DNA of 64,000 nt from assembly GCF_036880405.1 (NCBI RefSeq), contig NZ_JBAJJM010000007.1, positions 62,001 to 126,000 on the forward strand, written 5' to 3'. Within the stretch, counting starts at the first letter, position 1. Each line of letters starts with the position of its first letter. The stretch comes from Mannheimia indoligenes (GTDB taxonomy: Bacteria > Pseudomonadota > Gammaproteobacteria > Enterobacterales > Pasteurellaceae). Positions 29,373 through 38,866 of the stretch are shown in pieces. The position numbers and the translations under genes were made by a program. Below the pieces are notes generated by a model, which saw only the letters and a program-made list of their open reading frames with translations, was not told the DNA's origin and ran no database searches.

Positions 29373-30968
29373 ATGCAAAATGAGAAACAACTAATTGAAC
29401 AAGGCAATATAGTCATTGGTATTGAATTAGGCTCAACCCGTATAAAAGCGGTATTAATTAGTACCGAAGGAACAATACTCGCTACCGGAGGAGCCGACTG
29501 GGAAAACAGACTGATTGATGGCATTTGGACATATCATCAAGATGAAGTTTGGGAGAAACTCCAAGCAGCATATAGTGATTTAGCTAAAACCGTAAAAGAA
29601 AAATACCATGCAATTATTCGTTCAGCGAAAGGGTTAGGCATTAGTGCAATGATGCATGGTTATTTGCCTTTTGATAAACAAGGAAAACAGCTCGTTCCAT
29701 TTAGAACTTGGCGAAATAATATTACCTTAGAAGCATCTGAAAAATTAACAGAGCTTTTCCAATATCCGATTCCCCAGCGTTGGAGTATTGCTCATTTGTA
29801 TCAAGCCCTATTAAACAATGAACCACATTTAAAGGAGGTTGATCATATCACGACATTATCTGGTTATGTTCACTGGCAACTCACTGGAGAAAAAGTCTTG
29901 GGAATTGGCGATGCTTCAGGAATGTTTCCGATTGATACAGATTCTCACTCCTACAACAAAAAGATGCTTGCCCAATTTGCACAATACATTTCTCAATTTA
30001 ATATGCCTTGGCAGCTGAATACAATCTTACCAAAAGTGTTGGTTGCCGGTGAATCAGCAGGCAGATTAACTGAACAAGGTGCAAAATTACTTGATCCAAG
30101 TGGTAATTTACAAGCAGGAATCCCGCTATGTCCTCCTGAGGGAGATGCGGGTACAGGTATGATTGCAACTAATTGTATTAAAGAAAAAACGGGAAATATT
30201 TCAGCAGGAACGTCTGCATTTGCAATGATTGTGCTAGAAAAAATGCTGTCAAAAGTTTATCCAGAATTAGATATCGTGACTACACCAGCAGGAAAATTAG
30301 TCGCAATGGCACACGCCAATAACTGTACATCTGATATTAATGCTTGGGTTAATTTATTCGGGGAGTGTTTGGATACATTTGGAATCCATGTGTGTACAGA
30401 AGAATTATATGAAATACTGTTCTTACATTCGCTACAAGGTGATGCCGATTGCGGTGGGCTACTTTCCTATGGTTTTCACTCTGGGGAACATAATGTCGGT
30501 TTATCTGAAGGTTGCCCTATGTTCCTACACCCAACGAAAGCCAATTTTAACTTAGCTAATTTTATGAGAGCCCACCTTTACACTGCTTTTGGGGCGATGA
30601 AATTGGGGATGGATATTCTCATTAACCAAGAAAAAGTAGAAATTTCCCGTATATTAGGACACGGTGGTATTTTTAAAACAGAGGGAGTTGCACAGAAAAT
30701 TCTAGCTTCAGCACTCAATATACCACTTGCAACAGCCAGCACAGCATCAAACGGAGGAGCTTGGGGGATTGCATTGTTGGCTAATTTCTTAACATACTCT
30801 GACAAACAAACATTAGAGCAATATTTGGATAAGTGTATATTCAATACCACTCAACTCAATCTCATTCAACCTGATAAAACGATGAGCGAAGGATATGAAC
30901 AGTTTATGCAACGATATAAAAGAGGGATTTCTGTAGTGGAGAAAGCACTCTATCTAAATATACCTTAG
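29373..30968 (+). CDS. FGGY-family carbohydrate kinase
   Basis: A 531-residue sugar kinase with two ribonuclease-H-like ATPase domains. Phosphate loop 1 is IGIELGSTRIKAVLIS (residues 16-31). LGISAMMHGYLPFDKQGKQL and FRTWRNN are the substrate-side segments, and GNISAGTSAFAMIVLEK starts the second domain. The C-terminal adenosine loop is around ILGHGGIFKTEGVAQKILASAL. It is related to ribulo-, xylulo- and AI-2 kinases, but the substrate cannot be fixed. As last gene of the transport operon it should phosphorylate the imported sugar. No isomerase or epimerase follows. Confidence 0.85.
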   Translation: MQNEKQLIEQGNIVIGIELGSTRIKAVLISTEGTILATGGADWENRLIDGIWTYHQDEVWEKLQAAYSDLAKTVKEKYHAIIRSAKGLGISAMMHGYLPFDKQGKQLVPFRTWRNNITLEASEKLTELFQYPIPQRWSIAHLYQALLNNEPHLKEVDHITTLSGYVHWQLTGEKVLGIGDASGMFPIDTDSHSYNKKMLAQFAQYISQFNMPWQLNTILPKVLVAGESAGRLTEQGAKLLDPSGNLQAGIPLCPPEGDAGTGMIATNCIKEKTGNISAGTSAFAMIVLEKMLSKVYPELDIVTTPAGKLVAMAHANNCTSDINAWVNLFGECLDTFGIHVCTEELYEILFLHSLQGDADCGGLLSYGFHSGEHNVGLSEGCPMFLHPTKANFNLANFMRAHLYTAFGAMKLGMDILINQEKVEISRILGHGGIFKTEGVAQKILASALNIPLATASTASNGGAWGIALLANFLTYSDKQTLEQYLDKCIFNTTQLNLIQPDKTMSEGYEQFMQRYKRGISVVEKALYLNIP

Positions 30969-30985
30969 TATTTACCCCAAATATA

Positions 30986-31023
30986 AAAACCGTTTGAATA
31001 AACTATCCAAACGGTTTTTTATT
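30986..31023 (+). terminator. Terminator of the sugar operon
   Basis: AAAACCGTTTG pairs with CAAACGGTTTT around an 11-base loop, followed by a T-run, about 20 bases after the kinase stop. Confidence 0.9.
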
Positions 31024-31069
31024 TATACAAGCTATTGCAAATTTTCTCAAAAAAACAACCGCTTGTTGC

Positions 31070-33316
31070 TTAATCGACAATTTCCACAGTGGAATTTGTG
31101 CTTAAACCTCGCACTAATTGCGATCCTTTTCTTGCACGTTCGCCGCGGTAGTTATCAATATCGCTTGGTTTGAGCGTAATTTTGCGTTTACCGGACACAA
31201 ACACGAGAGATTGTGTCGGCTTAATGACCAATAAACGAGCTAGGTATTCATCGCCTGATTTTGCCGCTGCTGCGGAAATATTGATGATTTTATTGCCTTT
31301 GCCTTTCGATAATTCAGGTAATTCGCTCACTGGGAACACCAACATTCTGCCGACATTACTCATCGCCACAAGCGATAAATTTTCATCGTTTTCCAATAAT
31401 TGCGGCGGCAGCACTTTTGCATTTTCTGTTAAAGAAATGACCGCTTTCCCCGCTTTGTTGCGAGAAACCAGATCTTCAAAAGTACAGATAAAGCCGTAAC
31501 CTGAATCTGATGCCATCAGCACTTTAGTGTCTGAATTTGCCATTAGCACTTGCTGAATGGTTGCCCCTTCAGGTAAGGTAATTTTGCCTGTCAGCGGTTC
31601 GCCTTGTGAGCGTGCCGATGGTAATGAAGTCGGATCTAACGCATAAGCTCGCCCTGTGCTGTCTAAAAAGACTACTGGTTGATTACTTCTGCCTCGTGCG
31701 TGGGCGAGATAGCCATCACCGGCACGGTAGCTTAAGCCTTCGACCTCAATATCGTGTCCTTTGGCACAACGTACCCAGCCTTTTTCCGAGAGGATTACTG
31801 TTACATCTTCAGTTGGGGTTAAATCGCTTTCGGCAATCGCTTTCGATTCCGCACGTTCCACCAATGGCGAACGGCGAGGGCTGGCAAAGGTTTTCGCATC
31901 TGCCAGAATCTCTTTTTTGATTAAGTTGTTTAAACGGCGTTCCGAGCCTAAAATCAGTTGCAGCTCATCACGCTCTTTTTCAAGCTCTGATTTTTCCGCT
32001 TGTAATTGGTGTTCTTCCAATTTTGCCAAATGGCGTAAGCGGAGGTTTAAAATCGCTTCGGCTTGAATATCGGTTAAATTAAAGCGTGCCATTAATTCCG
32101 CTTTCGGTTCATCTTCGTTACGGATAATCTCAATCACCTCATCAATATTCAAAAAAGCGATCATCAAACCGTCTAAAATATGCAAACGGCTTAAAATTTT
32201 ATCCAAACGATAATTTAAGCGACGAGTTACCGTTGTGCGGCGGAATGTAAGCCATTCCGTTAAAATCGTCAGTAAATTTTTTACTGCCGGCTTGCCGTCT
32301 AAGCCAATCATATTCATATTGACTCGATAGCTTTTTTCCAGATCGGTTGTTGCAAAAAGATGATCCATTAAGGCATCAAAATCAATGCGATTTGAGCGTG
32401 GTACAATCACAATACGAATCGGGTTTTCGTGGTCAGATTCATCACGAATATCATCCACCATCGGTAATTTTTTATTCCGCATTTGAGTGGCGATTTGCTC
32501 AATAATTTTAGATGGCGAGGCTTGGTGTGGGAGCGATGAAATTACAATTTCGCCCTCTTCTTTTTTCCACACTGCACGCATTTTAATTGAGCCACGACCT
32601 TGCTCATACATTTTCGCAATTTCTGCTTTTGGCGTGATAATTTCCGCCTCAGTTGGGTAATCCGGTCCTTGTACCACAGTCAGAATGTCGTCTAATGTGG
32701 CTTTCGGATTATCCAATAGCATTACGCTTGCATCAGCAAGTTCGTTGATATTATGTGGCGGAATATCCGTTGCCATTCCCACCGCAATCCCCATCGTACC
32801 GTTAAGCAAAATATGTGGCAAACGGGCGGGTAAATATTTTGGCTCTTCAATTGAGCCATCAAAATTCGGCTGATAATCAACCGTGCCTTGCCCCAATTCG
32901 CCTAACAATACTTCTGCGATTTTAGAGAGTTTGGATTCGGTATAACGCATTGCGGCGAAGGATTTCGGGTCGTCCGGTGCTCCCCAGTTCCCTTGTCCAT
33001 CAACCAATGGATAGCGGTAAGAGAATGGCTGAGCCATTAACACCATTGCCTCATAACAAGCACTGTCGCCGTGTGGGTGGAATTTACCTAACACATCCCC
33101 CACCGTTCTAGCGGATTTTTTATATTTTGCCGAGGCGTTTAAGCCTAATTCCGACATTGCATAGATGATACGGCGTTGCACAGGTTTTAAGCCATCACCG
33201 ATAAACGGCAATGCCCTGTCCATAATTACATACATTGAATAATTGAGGTAAGCGTCTTCGGTAAAACGCTTAATCGGCATCTGCTCAATGCCTTCGTAAT
33301 TGATTTCAGTCGTCAT
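31070..33316 (-). CDS. parC: DNA topoisomerase IV subunit A
   Basis: Decatenates daughter chromosomes together with ParE. The winged-helix DNA-cleavage domain holds the catalytic Tyr in FAAMRYTESKL near residue 120. The quinolone-determining helix reads HPHGDSACYEAMV, with the Ser and Glu found in susceptible enzymes. A tower and coiled-coil follow, then a shortened C-terminal beta-pinwheel (GWVRCAKGHDIEVEGLSYRAGDGY onward). At 748 residues it is standard. No parE is adjacent. It is convergent with the sugar operon. Confidence 0.97.
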   Translation of the reverse strand: MTTEINYEGIEQMPIKRFTEDAYLNYSMYVIMDRALPFIGDGLKPVQRRIIYAMSELGLNASAKYKKSARTVGDVLGKFHPHGDSACYEAMVLMAQPFSYRYPLVDGQGNWGAPDDPKSFAAMRYTESKLSKIAEVLLGELGQGTVDYQPNFDGSIEEPKYLPARLPHILLNGTMGIAVGMATDIPPHNINELADASVMLLDNPKATLDDILTVVQGPDYPTEAEIITPKAEIAKMYEQGRGSIKMRAVWKKEEGEIVISSLPHQASPSKIIEQIATQMRNKKLPMVDDIRDESDHENPIRIVIVPRSNRIDFDALMDHLFATTDLEKSYRVNMNMIGLDGKPAVKNLLTILTEWLTFRRTTVTRRLNYRLDKILSRLHILDGLMIAFLNIDEVIEIIRNEDEPKAELMARFNLTDIQAEAILNLRLRHLAKLEEHQLQAEKSELEKERDELQLILGSERRLNNLIKKEILADAKTFASPRRSPLVERAESKAIAESDLTPTEDVTVILSEKGWVRCAKGHDIEVEGLSYRAGDGYLAHARGRSNQPVVFLDSTGRAYALDPTSLPSARSQGEPLTGKITLPEGATIQQVLMANSDTKVLMASDSGYGFICTFEDLVSRNKAGKAVISLTENAKVLPPQLLENDENLSLVAMSNVGRMLVFPVSELPELSKGKGNKIINISAAAAKSGDEYLARLLVIKPTQSLVFVSGKRKITLKPSDIDNYRGERARKGSQLVRGLSTNSTVEIVD

Positions 33317-33619
33317 TTCTGATTTATTCTTATTGGAAAAATGAGCGTTATTTTCTACGATTTAACGATTTTAGTCTAGCTTGAAACGCAAGCGGTCATT
33401 TTTGTTTATCATTTTGCAAAAAATCATCAAAAAATAACCGCTTGCATAAGCAAAAAATAGGCGATTTTTTATGAAAACTTCTGTACAATAGACAAGTTTT
33501 ATTTTTTATATTGAGAGGCGGCTATCAAAAATTCTTTTAGTGTTTGAGAGTTTTTTTGCTAGTCGCAATTTAGAAAAATAAAACGAAAATAATAGTAAAT
33601 TCTTAAAAAGGAAAACAGA
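33317..33619. promoter_or_regulatory. parC-pnp divergent intergenic region
   Basis: A 303-base gap. It holds a paired uptake-signal stem at 33388-33445 (GCAAGCGGT...ACCGCTTGC with a TTTGCAAAA loop), a possible pnp -10 element TACAAT at 33484-33489, and a long leader hairpin at 33518-33566 (listed separately). I see no reading frame. Confidence 0.6.
33518..33566 (+). promoter_or_regulatory. Leader hairpin upstream of pnp
   Basis: GCGGCTA-T-CAAAAA pairs with TTTTTG-C-TAGTCGC (13 pairs, one G:U, one mismatch) in the presumed 5' untranslated region. In E. coli a long pnp leader stem is cut by RNase III and underlies PNPase autoregulation; the similar position suggests the same role (inference). 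Confidence 0.5.
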
Positions 33620-35770
33620 ATGACTCCAATTGTTAAACAATTTAAATACGGTCAGCATACCGTAACATTAGAAACAGGTGCTATCGCACGCCAAGCAACG
33701 GCGGCAGTAATGGCAAGTATGGACGATACAACCGTATTTGTTACCGTTGTGGCAAAAAAAGATGTGAAAGAAGGTCAAGATTTCTTCCCATTAACAGTAG
33801 ATTACCAAGAGCGTACTTACGCGGCAGGTCGCATCCCGGGTGGTTTCTTCAAACGTGAAGGTCGTCCATCTGAAGGCGAAACTTTAGTTGCTCGTTTAAT
33901 CGACCGCCCTGTTCGCCCACTATTCCCGGAAGGTTTCTTCAATGAAATCCAAGTAATTGCAACTGTGGTATCGGTAAACCCACAAATCAGCCCGGACTTA
34001 GTGGCAATGATTGGTGCATCAGCAGCATTATCATTATCAGGAGTGCCGTTCAACGGTCCTATCGGTGCAGCTCGTGTTGGTTTCATCAATGATCAATTCG
34101 TATTAAACCCAACCACCAGCGAGCAAAAAATCAGCCGTCTAGATTTAGTGGTTGCAGGTACAGATAAAGCCGTATTAATGGTGGAATCTGAAGCAGATAT
34201 TTTAACTGAAGAGCAAATGCTTTCTGCGGTAGTATTCGGTCATCAGCAACAACAAGTGGTGATTGAGAACATCAAAGAGTTCGTAAAAGAAGCGGGCAAA
34301 CCACGTTGGGATTGGACTGCACCGGCTCCAAATACTGATTTGATCAACAAAGTGAAAGCCTTAGCTGAAGCTCGTATCGGTGATGCTTACCGCATTACTG
34401 AAAAACAAGCTCGTTATGAGCAAATTGATGCGATTAAAGCAGAAGTGATCGCAACCCTAACAGCAGAAGATGAAACCGTATCTGAGGGTGCAATCGTTGA
34501 TATTATTACTTCGCTAGAAAGCTCAATCGTTCGTAGCCGTATCATCGCAGGTGAGCCTCGTATTGACGGTCGTACTGTGGATACTGTTCGTGCATTAGAT
34601 ATTTGCACCGGCGTGTTACCTCGCACCCACGGTTCTGCGATTTTCACTCGTGGCGAAACCCAAGCGTTAGCAGTGGCAACTTTAGGTACAGAACGTGATG
34701 CTCAAATTATTGATGAATTAACGGGCGAAAAATCTGACCGTTTCTTATTCCACTACAACTTCCCTCCATACTCTGTGGGCGAAACAGGTCGTATCGGCTC
34801 ACCAAAACGCCGTGAAATCGGGCACGGTCGTTTAGCAAAACGTGGGGTGTTAGCCGTAATGCCAACCGCTGAAGAGTTCCCGTATGTAGTACGTGTGGTG
34901 TCTGAAATCACTGAATCTAACGGTTCATCTTCAATGGCTTCTGTATGTGGTGCATCTCTTGCGTTAATGGATGCCGGCGTGCCAATTAAAGCAGCTGTTG
35001 CAGGTATCGCAATGGGCTTAGTGAAAGAAGATGATAAATTCGTGGTTCTTTCAGATATCTTAGGTGATGAAGACCACTTAGGCGATATGGACTTTAAAGT
35101 AGCCGGTACTCGCAATGGTGTTACGGCACTACAAATGGATATTAAAATTGAAGGTATCACGCCTGAAATTATGCAAATTGCGTTAAACCAAGCAAAAGGT
35201 GCTCGTATGCACATTTTAAGCGTAATGGAACAAGCAATTCCTGCTCCACGTTCAGATATTTCTGACTACGCTCCACGTATTCACACGATGAAGATCGATC
35301 CGAAGAAAATCAAAGATGTGATTGGTAAAGGTGGTGCAACTATCCGTGCATTAACCGAAGAAACCAATACTTCAATTGATATTGATGATGACGGTACAGT
35401 GAAAATTGCCGCAACTGACGGCAACGCAGCGAAAGCAGTAATGGCTCGTATCGAAGAAATTGTAGCAGAAGTGGAAGTAAACCAAATCTACAACGGTAAA
35501 GTAACCCGTGTTGTTGATTTCGGTGCATTTGTGTCAATCTTAGGCGGTAAAGAGGGTTTAGTTCACATTTCACAAATTACTAACGAGCGTGTAGAGCGTG
35601 TAGCGGATTACCTGCAAGTTGGTCAAGAAGTACAAGTGAAGGTGGTAGAGATCGACCGTCAAGGACGCATCCGCTTAACAATGAAAGATCTTAACAACAC
35701 AAATTCAGAAGTGAATGCAGAAGAAACTGTATCTGAAGAGGTTGTAGCAACAGAACAAGAAAATATCTAG
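33620..35770 (+). CDS. pnp: Polynucleotide phosphorylase
   Basis: 3'-5' phosphorolytic exoribonuclease of the degradosome. Two RNase PH domains come first: the second holds IFTRGETQALAVATLGT and the metal/phosphate region DFKVAGTRNGVTALQMDIK. They are followed by a KH domain (IHTMKIDPKKIKDVIGKGGATIRALTEET, near residues 552-600) and a C-terminal S1 domain (GKVTRVVDFGAFVSILGGKEGLVHISQI). At 716 residues it has the usual length. Like E. coli it is followed by nlpI and then deaD. No rpsO lies directly upstream. Confidence 0.97.
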   Translation: MTPIVKQFKYGQHTVTLETGAIARQATAAVMASMDDTTVFVTVVAKKDVKEGQDFFPLTVDYQERTYAAGRIPGGFFKREGRPSEGETLVARLIDRPVRPLFPEGFFNEIQVIATVVSVNPQISPDLVAMIGASAALSLSGVPFNGPIGAARVGFINDQFVLNPTTSEQKISRLDLVVAGTDKAVLMVESEADILTEEQMLSAVVFGHQQQQVVIENIKEFVKEAGKPRWDWTAPAPNTDLINKVKALAEARIGDAYRITEKQARYEQIDAIKAEVIATLTAEDETVSEGAIVDIITSLESSIVRSRIIAGEPRIDGRTVDTVRALDICTGVLPRTHGSAIFTRGETQALAVATLGTERDAQIIDELTGEKSDRFLFHYNFPPYSVGETGRIGSPKRREIGHGRLAKRGVLAVMPTAEEFPYVVRVVSEITESNGSSSMASVCGASLALMDAGVPIKAAVAGIAMGLVKEDDKFVVLSDILGDEDHLGDMDFKVAGTRNGVTALQMDIKIEGITPEIMQIALNQAKGARMHILSVMEQAIPAPRSDISDYAPRIHTMKIDPKKIKDVIGKGGATIRALTEETNTSIDIDDDGTVKIAATDGNAAKAVMARIEEIVAEVEVNQIYNGKVTRVVDFGAFVSILGGKEGLVHISQITNERVERVADYLQVGQEVQVKVVEIDRQGRIRLTMKDLNNTNSEVNAEETVSEEVVATEQENI

Positions 35771-35787
35771 TTCTGGATTATAAAGGC

Positions 35788-35825
35788 GAATAACGGATAC
35801 AATACTATCCGTTATTCAGTTTTTT
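35788..35825 (+). terminator. Terminator/attenuator between pnp and nlpI
   Basis: GAATAACGGATA and TATCCGTTATTC form a perfect 12-base stem with a CAATAC loop, then AGTTTTTT. It lies 25 bases before the nlpI start, so it may only partly stop read-through. Confidence 0.88.
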
Positions 35826-35849
35826 AGTGTTCCTTAATAAGGATAGGCA

Positions 35850-36770
35850 GTGATGGTACAACTGTTTAAGTTGTTTCGAATCCGTTTCTTTTTACTTAAT
35901 TTAGTTTCTGTTCTCGTGCTAACAGGTTGCACTGGTCGTTATTCTGATTTAGTCTCAATAAAGAACTTAGCATTAGCAGAACTTAATCCCCAACTTCGTT
36001 TTGAACAAGAAGCAATGATGGTAAGGCTCAGCCAAGTATTGGAAGAAGCTCCATTAACGCCCTCTGAACAAGCAGACCTCTATTTTGAAAGAGGGGTTAT
36101 TTACGATAGTTTGGGATTGTGGTCTCTAGCCCGTTATGATTTTGCTCAAGCGATTTCGATTAATCAACGAATGGCAGCAGCTTATAACTATATGGGATTA
36201 TACCTTCTACTTGAAGGCGATTACGACAGCTCAATTGATGCCTTTAATGCCGTATTAGAGTTAGATAACGAATATAGTTATACTTATCTAAACCGTGGAT
36301 TGGCATTCTACTATAGTGGTCGCTACTCCGAATCTCAGCGTGATTTATTACGTTTTTACGAAGAAGATAAAAAAGACCCTTATCGCGTGTTATGGCTCTA
36401 TTTTAATGAGCTGGAACTTACGCCAACAGAGGCTAAAAATAATTTACAAAAAAGAGCTAATGCCCTTTCTCCTGATTATTGGGGGACAAATATTGTAAAT
36501 TATTTTTTAGGCAAGCTAAATTTAGCTCAACTTCGTGCTATAATGGATAGTGAAGCTAAAGAAAATAGCTCACAATATGCAGAAATACTGACAGAAACGT
36601 ATTTCTATTTAGCAAAACAACAACTCAAATTAGATCATAAAGATGAGGCAATCAGCCTTTTCCGCCTTGCTTTAGCAAATCAAGTGTTTAACTTCGTTGA
36701 GTATCGTTTTGCCCTGTTTGAACTATCACAAATTCGTGGTATGACTCAAACATCTCCCATTGTTGAATAG
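35850..36770 (+). CDS. nlpI: TPR lipoprotein NlpI
   Basis: An outer-membrane-anchored adaptor that in E. coli recruits the Prc protease and scaffolds peptidoglycan hydrolases such as MepS. The signal peptide ends in a lipobox, VLTGC, with lipid-modified Cys27. TPR-type repeats follow (ADLYFERGVIYDSLGLWSLARYDFAQAISINQ, MAAAYNYMGLYLLLEGDYDSSIDAFNAVLELD, YTYLNRGLAFYYSGRYSESQRDLLRFYEED). At 306 residues it is close to the E. coli 294. It sits between pnp and deaD as in enterobacteria. Confidence 0.93.
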   Translation: MMVQLFKLFRIRFFLLNLVSVLVLTGCTGRYSDLVSIKNLALAELNPQLRFEQEAMMVRLSQVLEEAPLTPSEQADLYFERGVIYDSLGLWSLARYDFAQAISINQRMAAAYNYMGLYLLLEGDYDSSIDAFNAVLELDNEYSYTYLNRGLAFYYSGRYSESQRDLLRFYEEDKKDPYRVLWLYFNELELTPTEAKNNLQKRANALSPDYWGTNIVNYFLGKLNLAQLRAIMDSEAKENSSQYAEILTETYFYLAKQQLKLDHKDEAISLFRLALANQVFNFVEYRFALFELSQIRGMTQTSPIVE

Positions 36771-36783
36771 GGAAATAGGACAG

Positions 36784-36828
36784 ACAAGCGGTTAATTTTG
36801 CAAAAAAACTTACAAAAATAACCGCTTA
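36784..36828. terminator. Paired uptake-signal stem after nlpI
   Basis: AAGCGGTTA and TAACCGCTT in inverted orientation with TTTGCAAAA between them, 14 bases after the nlpI stop. It probably acts as a terminator; the stem is short. Confidence 0.5.
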
Positions 36829-36968
36829 TACTCAGGGGATTTTTAGAGCATTACGCTTTGTTATTTCGTTTCTTCCTAATCTCAACAATATAATTTTTTT
36901 ATTGAATGCGGCAACAGGAAATAGCCTTTATTTTCTGTTCTCTGCCATTCCCAACTAAATGGTTTTTT

Positions 36969-38783
36969 ATGACAACTGAATCTTTAACTTTTGCCGACTT
37001 AGGCTTACCTCAATCTATTCTTGATGCTGTGAACGATATGGGCTTTGTAAACCCTTCACCAATCCAACAAGAATGTATCCCTCATTTATTAGCCGGTCGA
37101 GATGTGCTTGGAATGGCACAAACCGGAAGTGGAAAAACAGCAGCGTTCTCTTTACCTCTATTAGCTCAAATCGATCCAACACAACGCCATCCACAAATGT
37201 TAGTGATGGCACCTACTCGTGAATTAGCAATCCAAGTGGCTGATGCCTGTGAACAATTTGCGAAAAATCTCAAAGGTACTCGTGTAGTTACTATTTATGG
37301 TGGACAACGTTACGACATTCAACTTCGTGCATTAAAACAAGGCTCACAAGTTGTTGTAGGAACACCTGGGCGTATTCTTGATCATATTCGTCGTGGCACA
37401 TTAGATTTATCTGAATTGAAATTTATCGTATTAGACGAAGCGGATGAAATGCTCCGTATGGGCTTTATTGACGATGTTGAAACCATAATGGCTGAATTAC
37501 CGGAAGATCATCAAACTGCCCTATTCTCAGCTACAATGCCAGAGCCGATTCGTCGTATTACCCGCCGCTTTATGAAAGATCCGCAAGAGGTCAAAATTAA
37601 AGCGACTGAACGCTCTGCTCCGGATATCGAGCAAAGTTACTGGTTAGTAAACGGTTTCCGCAAAAATGATGCGTTATTACGTTTCTTAGAAGTGGAAGAG
37701 TTTGATGCGGCAATTATCTTTACTCGTACCAAAACAGGCACTATCGACATTACCGAATTATGTGAACGCAACGGCTACCGTACCGCTGCCTTAAACGGCG
37801 ATATGACTCAACAAGCCCGTGAGCAAACTTTAGAAAAACTTCGTTCAGGTCGTTTAGACATTTTAGTTGCAACTGATGTTGCTGCTCGTGGTATTGATAT
37901 TGAACGCATTAGTTTGGTTATCAACTACGATATTCCACTTGAAGAAGAGTCTTACGTTCACCGTATCGGTCGTACCGGTCGTGCCGGTCGTTCAGGTCGT
38001 GCATTATTATTTGTTGAGCCTCGTGAACGTCGTTTATTACGCAACATTGAAAACCTAATCAAAAAACCAATTAATGAAGTGGCAATTCCAAACCACGAAG
38101 TATTAATGGAAAAACGCCGTGAGAAATTCAAAGCCCGTATTTCTAAACAATTAGAACATCACGATTTAGAAAAATATCGTGAGTTACTGGAAGATTTATT
38201 CACAGCAGACCAAGATCACGAAGAATTAGCAGCTGCAATGATGATGTTATTGCAAGAAAAACAAAAACTCATTCTTCCACCGGACCCTGTCGTTCGTGCC
38301 GCTCGCTCAGAACGTGGACGTGATCGTAATGACAGAAACGATCGTAGAACTGGTCGTGAGGAACGTCAAGGTAGCGGTATGGCAATGGATTTATATCGTA
38401 TCGAACTTGGTCGTGAAGATGGAGTGGAAGTACGCCATATCGTAGGTGCGATTGCAAATGAAGGCGATATCAGCAGCCGTTATATCGGGCATATCAAGTT
38501 ACACGATACCTACTCGACTATTGAATTACCACAAGGTATGCCAAAAAATTTAGTGCAACACTTTGCTAGTAAAGCCCGTGTGTTAAGTAAACCAATGCAA
38601 ATGAGCTTATTAGGACCGGCAAACAGTGCAAGCAATGCTAGCCCGTTTGATGGTGGTCGTGGCAAAGGTGAGCGTCGTGATCGCAATGATAGAGGTGGTC
38701 GCCGTGATGGCGGTTTTAGTAAAGACCGTAAAGGTGGCTTTAAAGAAAAACGCTTTAGCGAAAAGCGTGGTCGCCGTGATTAA
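36969..38783 (+). CDS. deaD: ATP-dependent RNA helicase DeaD (CsdA)
   Basis: Cold-shock DEAD-box helicase acting in ribosome assembly and mRNA decay. Motifs in order: Q motif (FVNPSPIQQECIPHLL), I AQTGSGKTAAF, Ia APTRELA, II VLDEADEML, III LFSATMP, V ATDVAARGIDIE and VI YVHRIGRTGRAGR. An RNA-binding domain follows (YRIELGREDGVEVRHIVGAIANEGDISSRYIG), then an Arg/Gly-rich tail. I start at ATG 36969 (604 residues), where homology begins. An in-frame ATG at 36906 would add 21 unrelated residues and has no ribosome site. Confidence 0.95.
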   Translation: MTTESLTFADLGLPQSILDAVNDMGFVNPSPIQQECIPHLLAGRDVLGMAQTGSGKTAAFSLPLLAQIDPTQRHPQMLVMAPTRELAIQVADACEQFAKNLKGTRVVTIYGGQRYDIQLRALKQGSQVVVGTPGRILDHIRRGTLDLSELKFIVLDEADEMLRMGFIDDVETIMAELPEDHQTALFSATMPEPIRRITRRFMKDPQEVKIKATERSAPDIEQSYWLVNGFRKNDALLRFLEVEEFDAAIIFTRTKTGTIDITELCERNGYRTAALNGDMTQQAREQTLEKLRSGRLDILVATDVAARGIDIERISLVINYDIPLEEESYVHRIGRTGRAGRSGRALLFVEPRERRLLRNIENLIKKPINEVAIPNHEVLMEKRREKFKARISKQLEHHDLEKYRELLEDLFTADQDHEELAAAMMMLLQEKQKLILPPDPVVRAARSERGRDRNDRNDRRTGREERQGSGMAMDLYRIELGREDGVEVRHIVGAIANEGDISSRYIGHIKLHDTYSTIELPQGMPKNLVQHFASKARVLSKPMQMSLLGPANSASNASPFDGGRGKGERRDRNDRGGRRDGGFSKDRKGGFKEKRFSEKRGRRD

Positions 38784-38789
38784 TTAACA

Positions 38790-38816
38790 AAATGCCCTAG
38801 TCAATAGGGCATTTTT
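38790..38816 (+). terminator. Terminator of deaD
   Basis: AATGCCCTA and TAGGGCATT form a nine-base stem with a GTCAA loop and a T-run, seven bases past the stop. Confidence 0.9.
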
Positions 38817-38866
38817 CATATTACACTATTTTACAAGCGGTCTTTTTTCTATATTTTTTTGCAACT

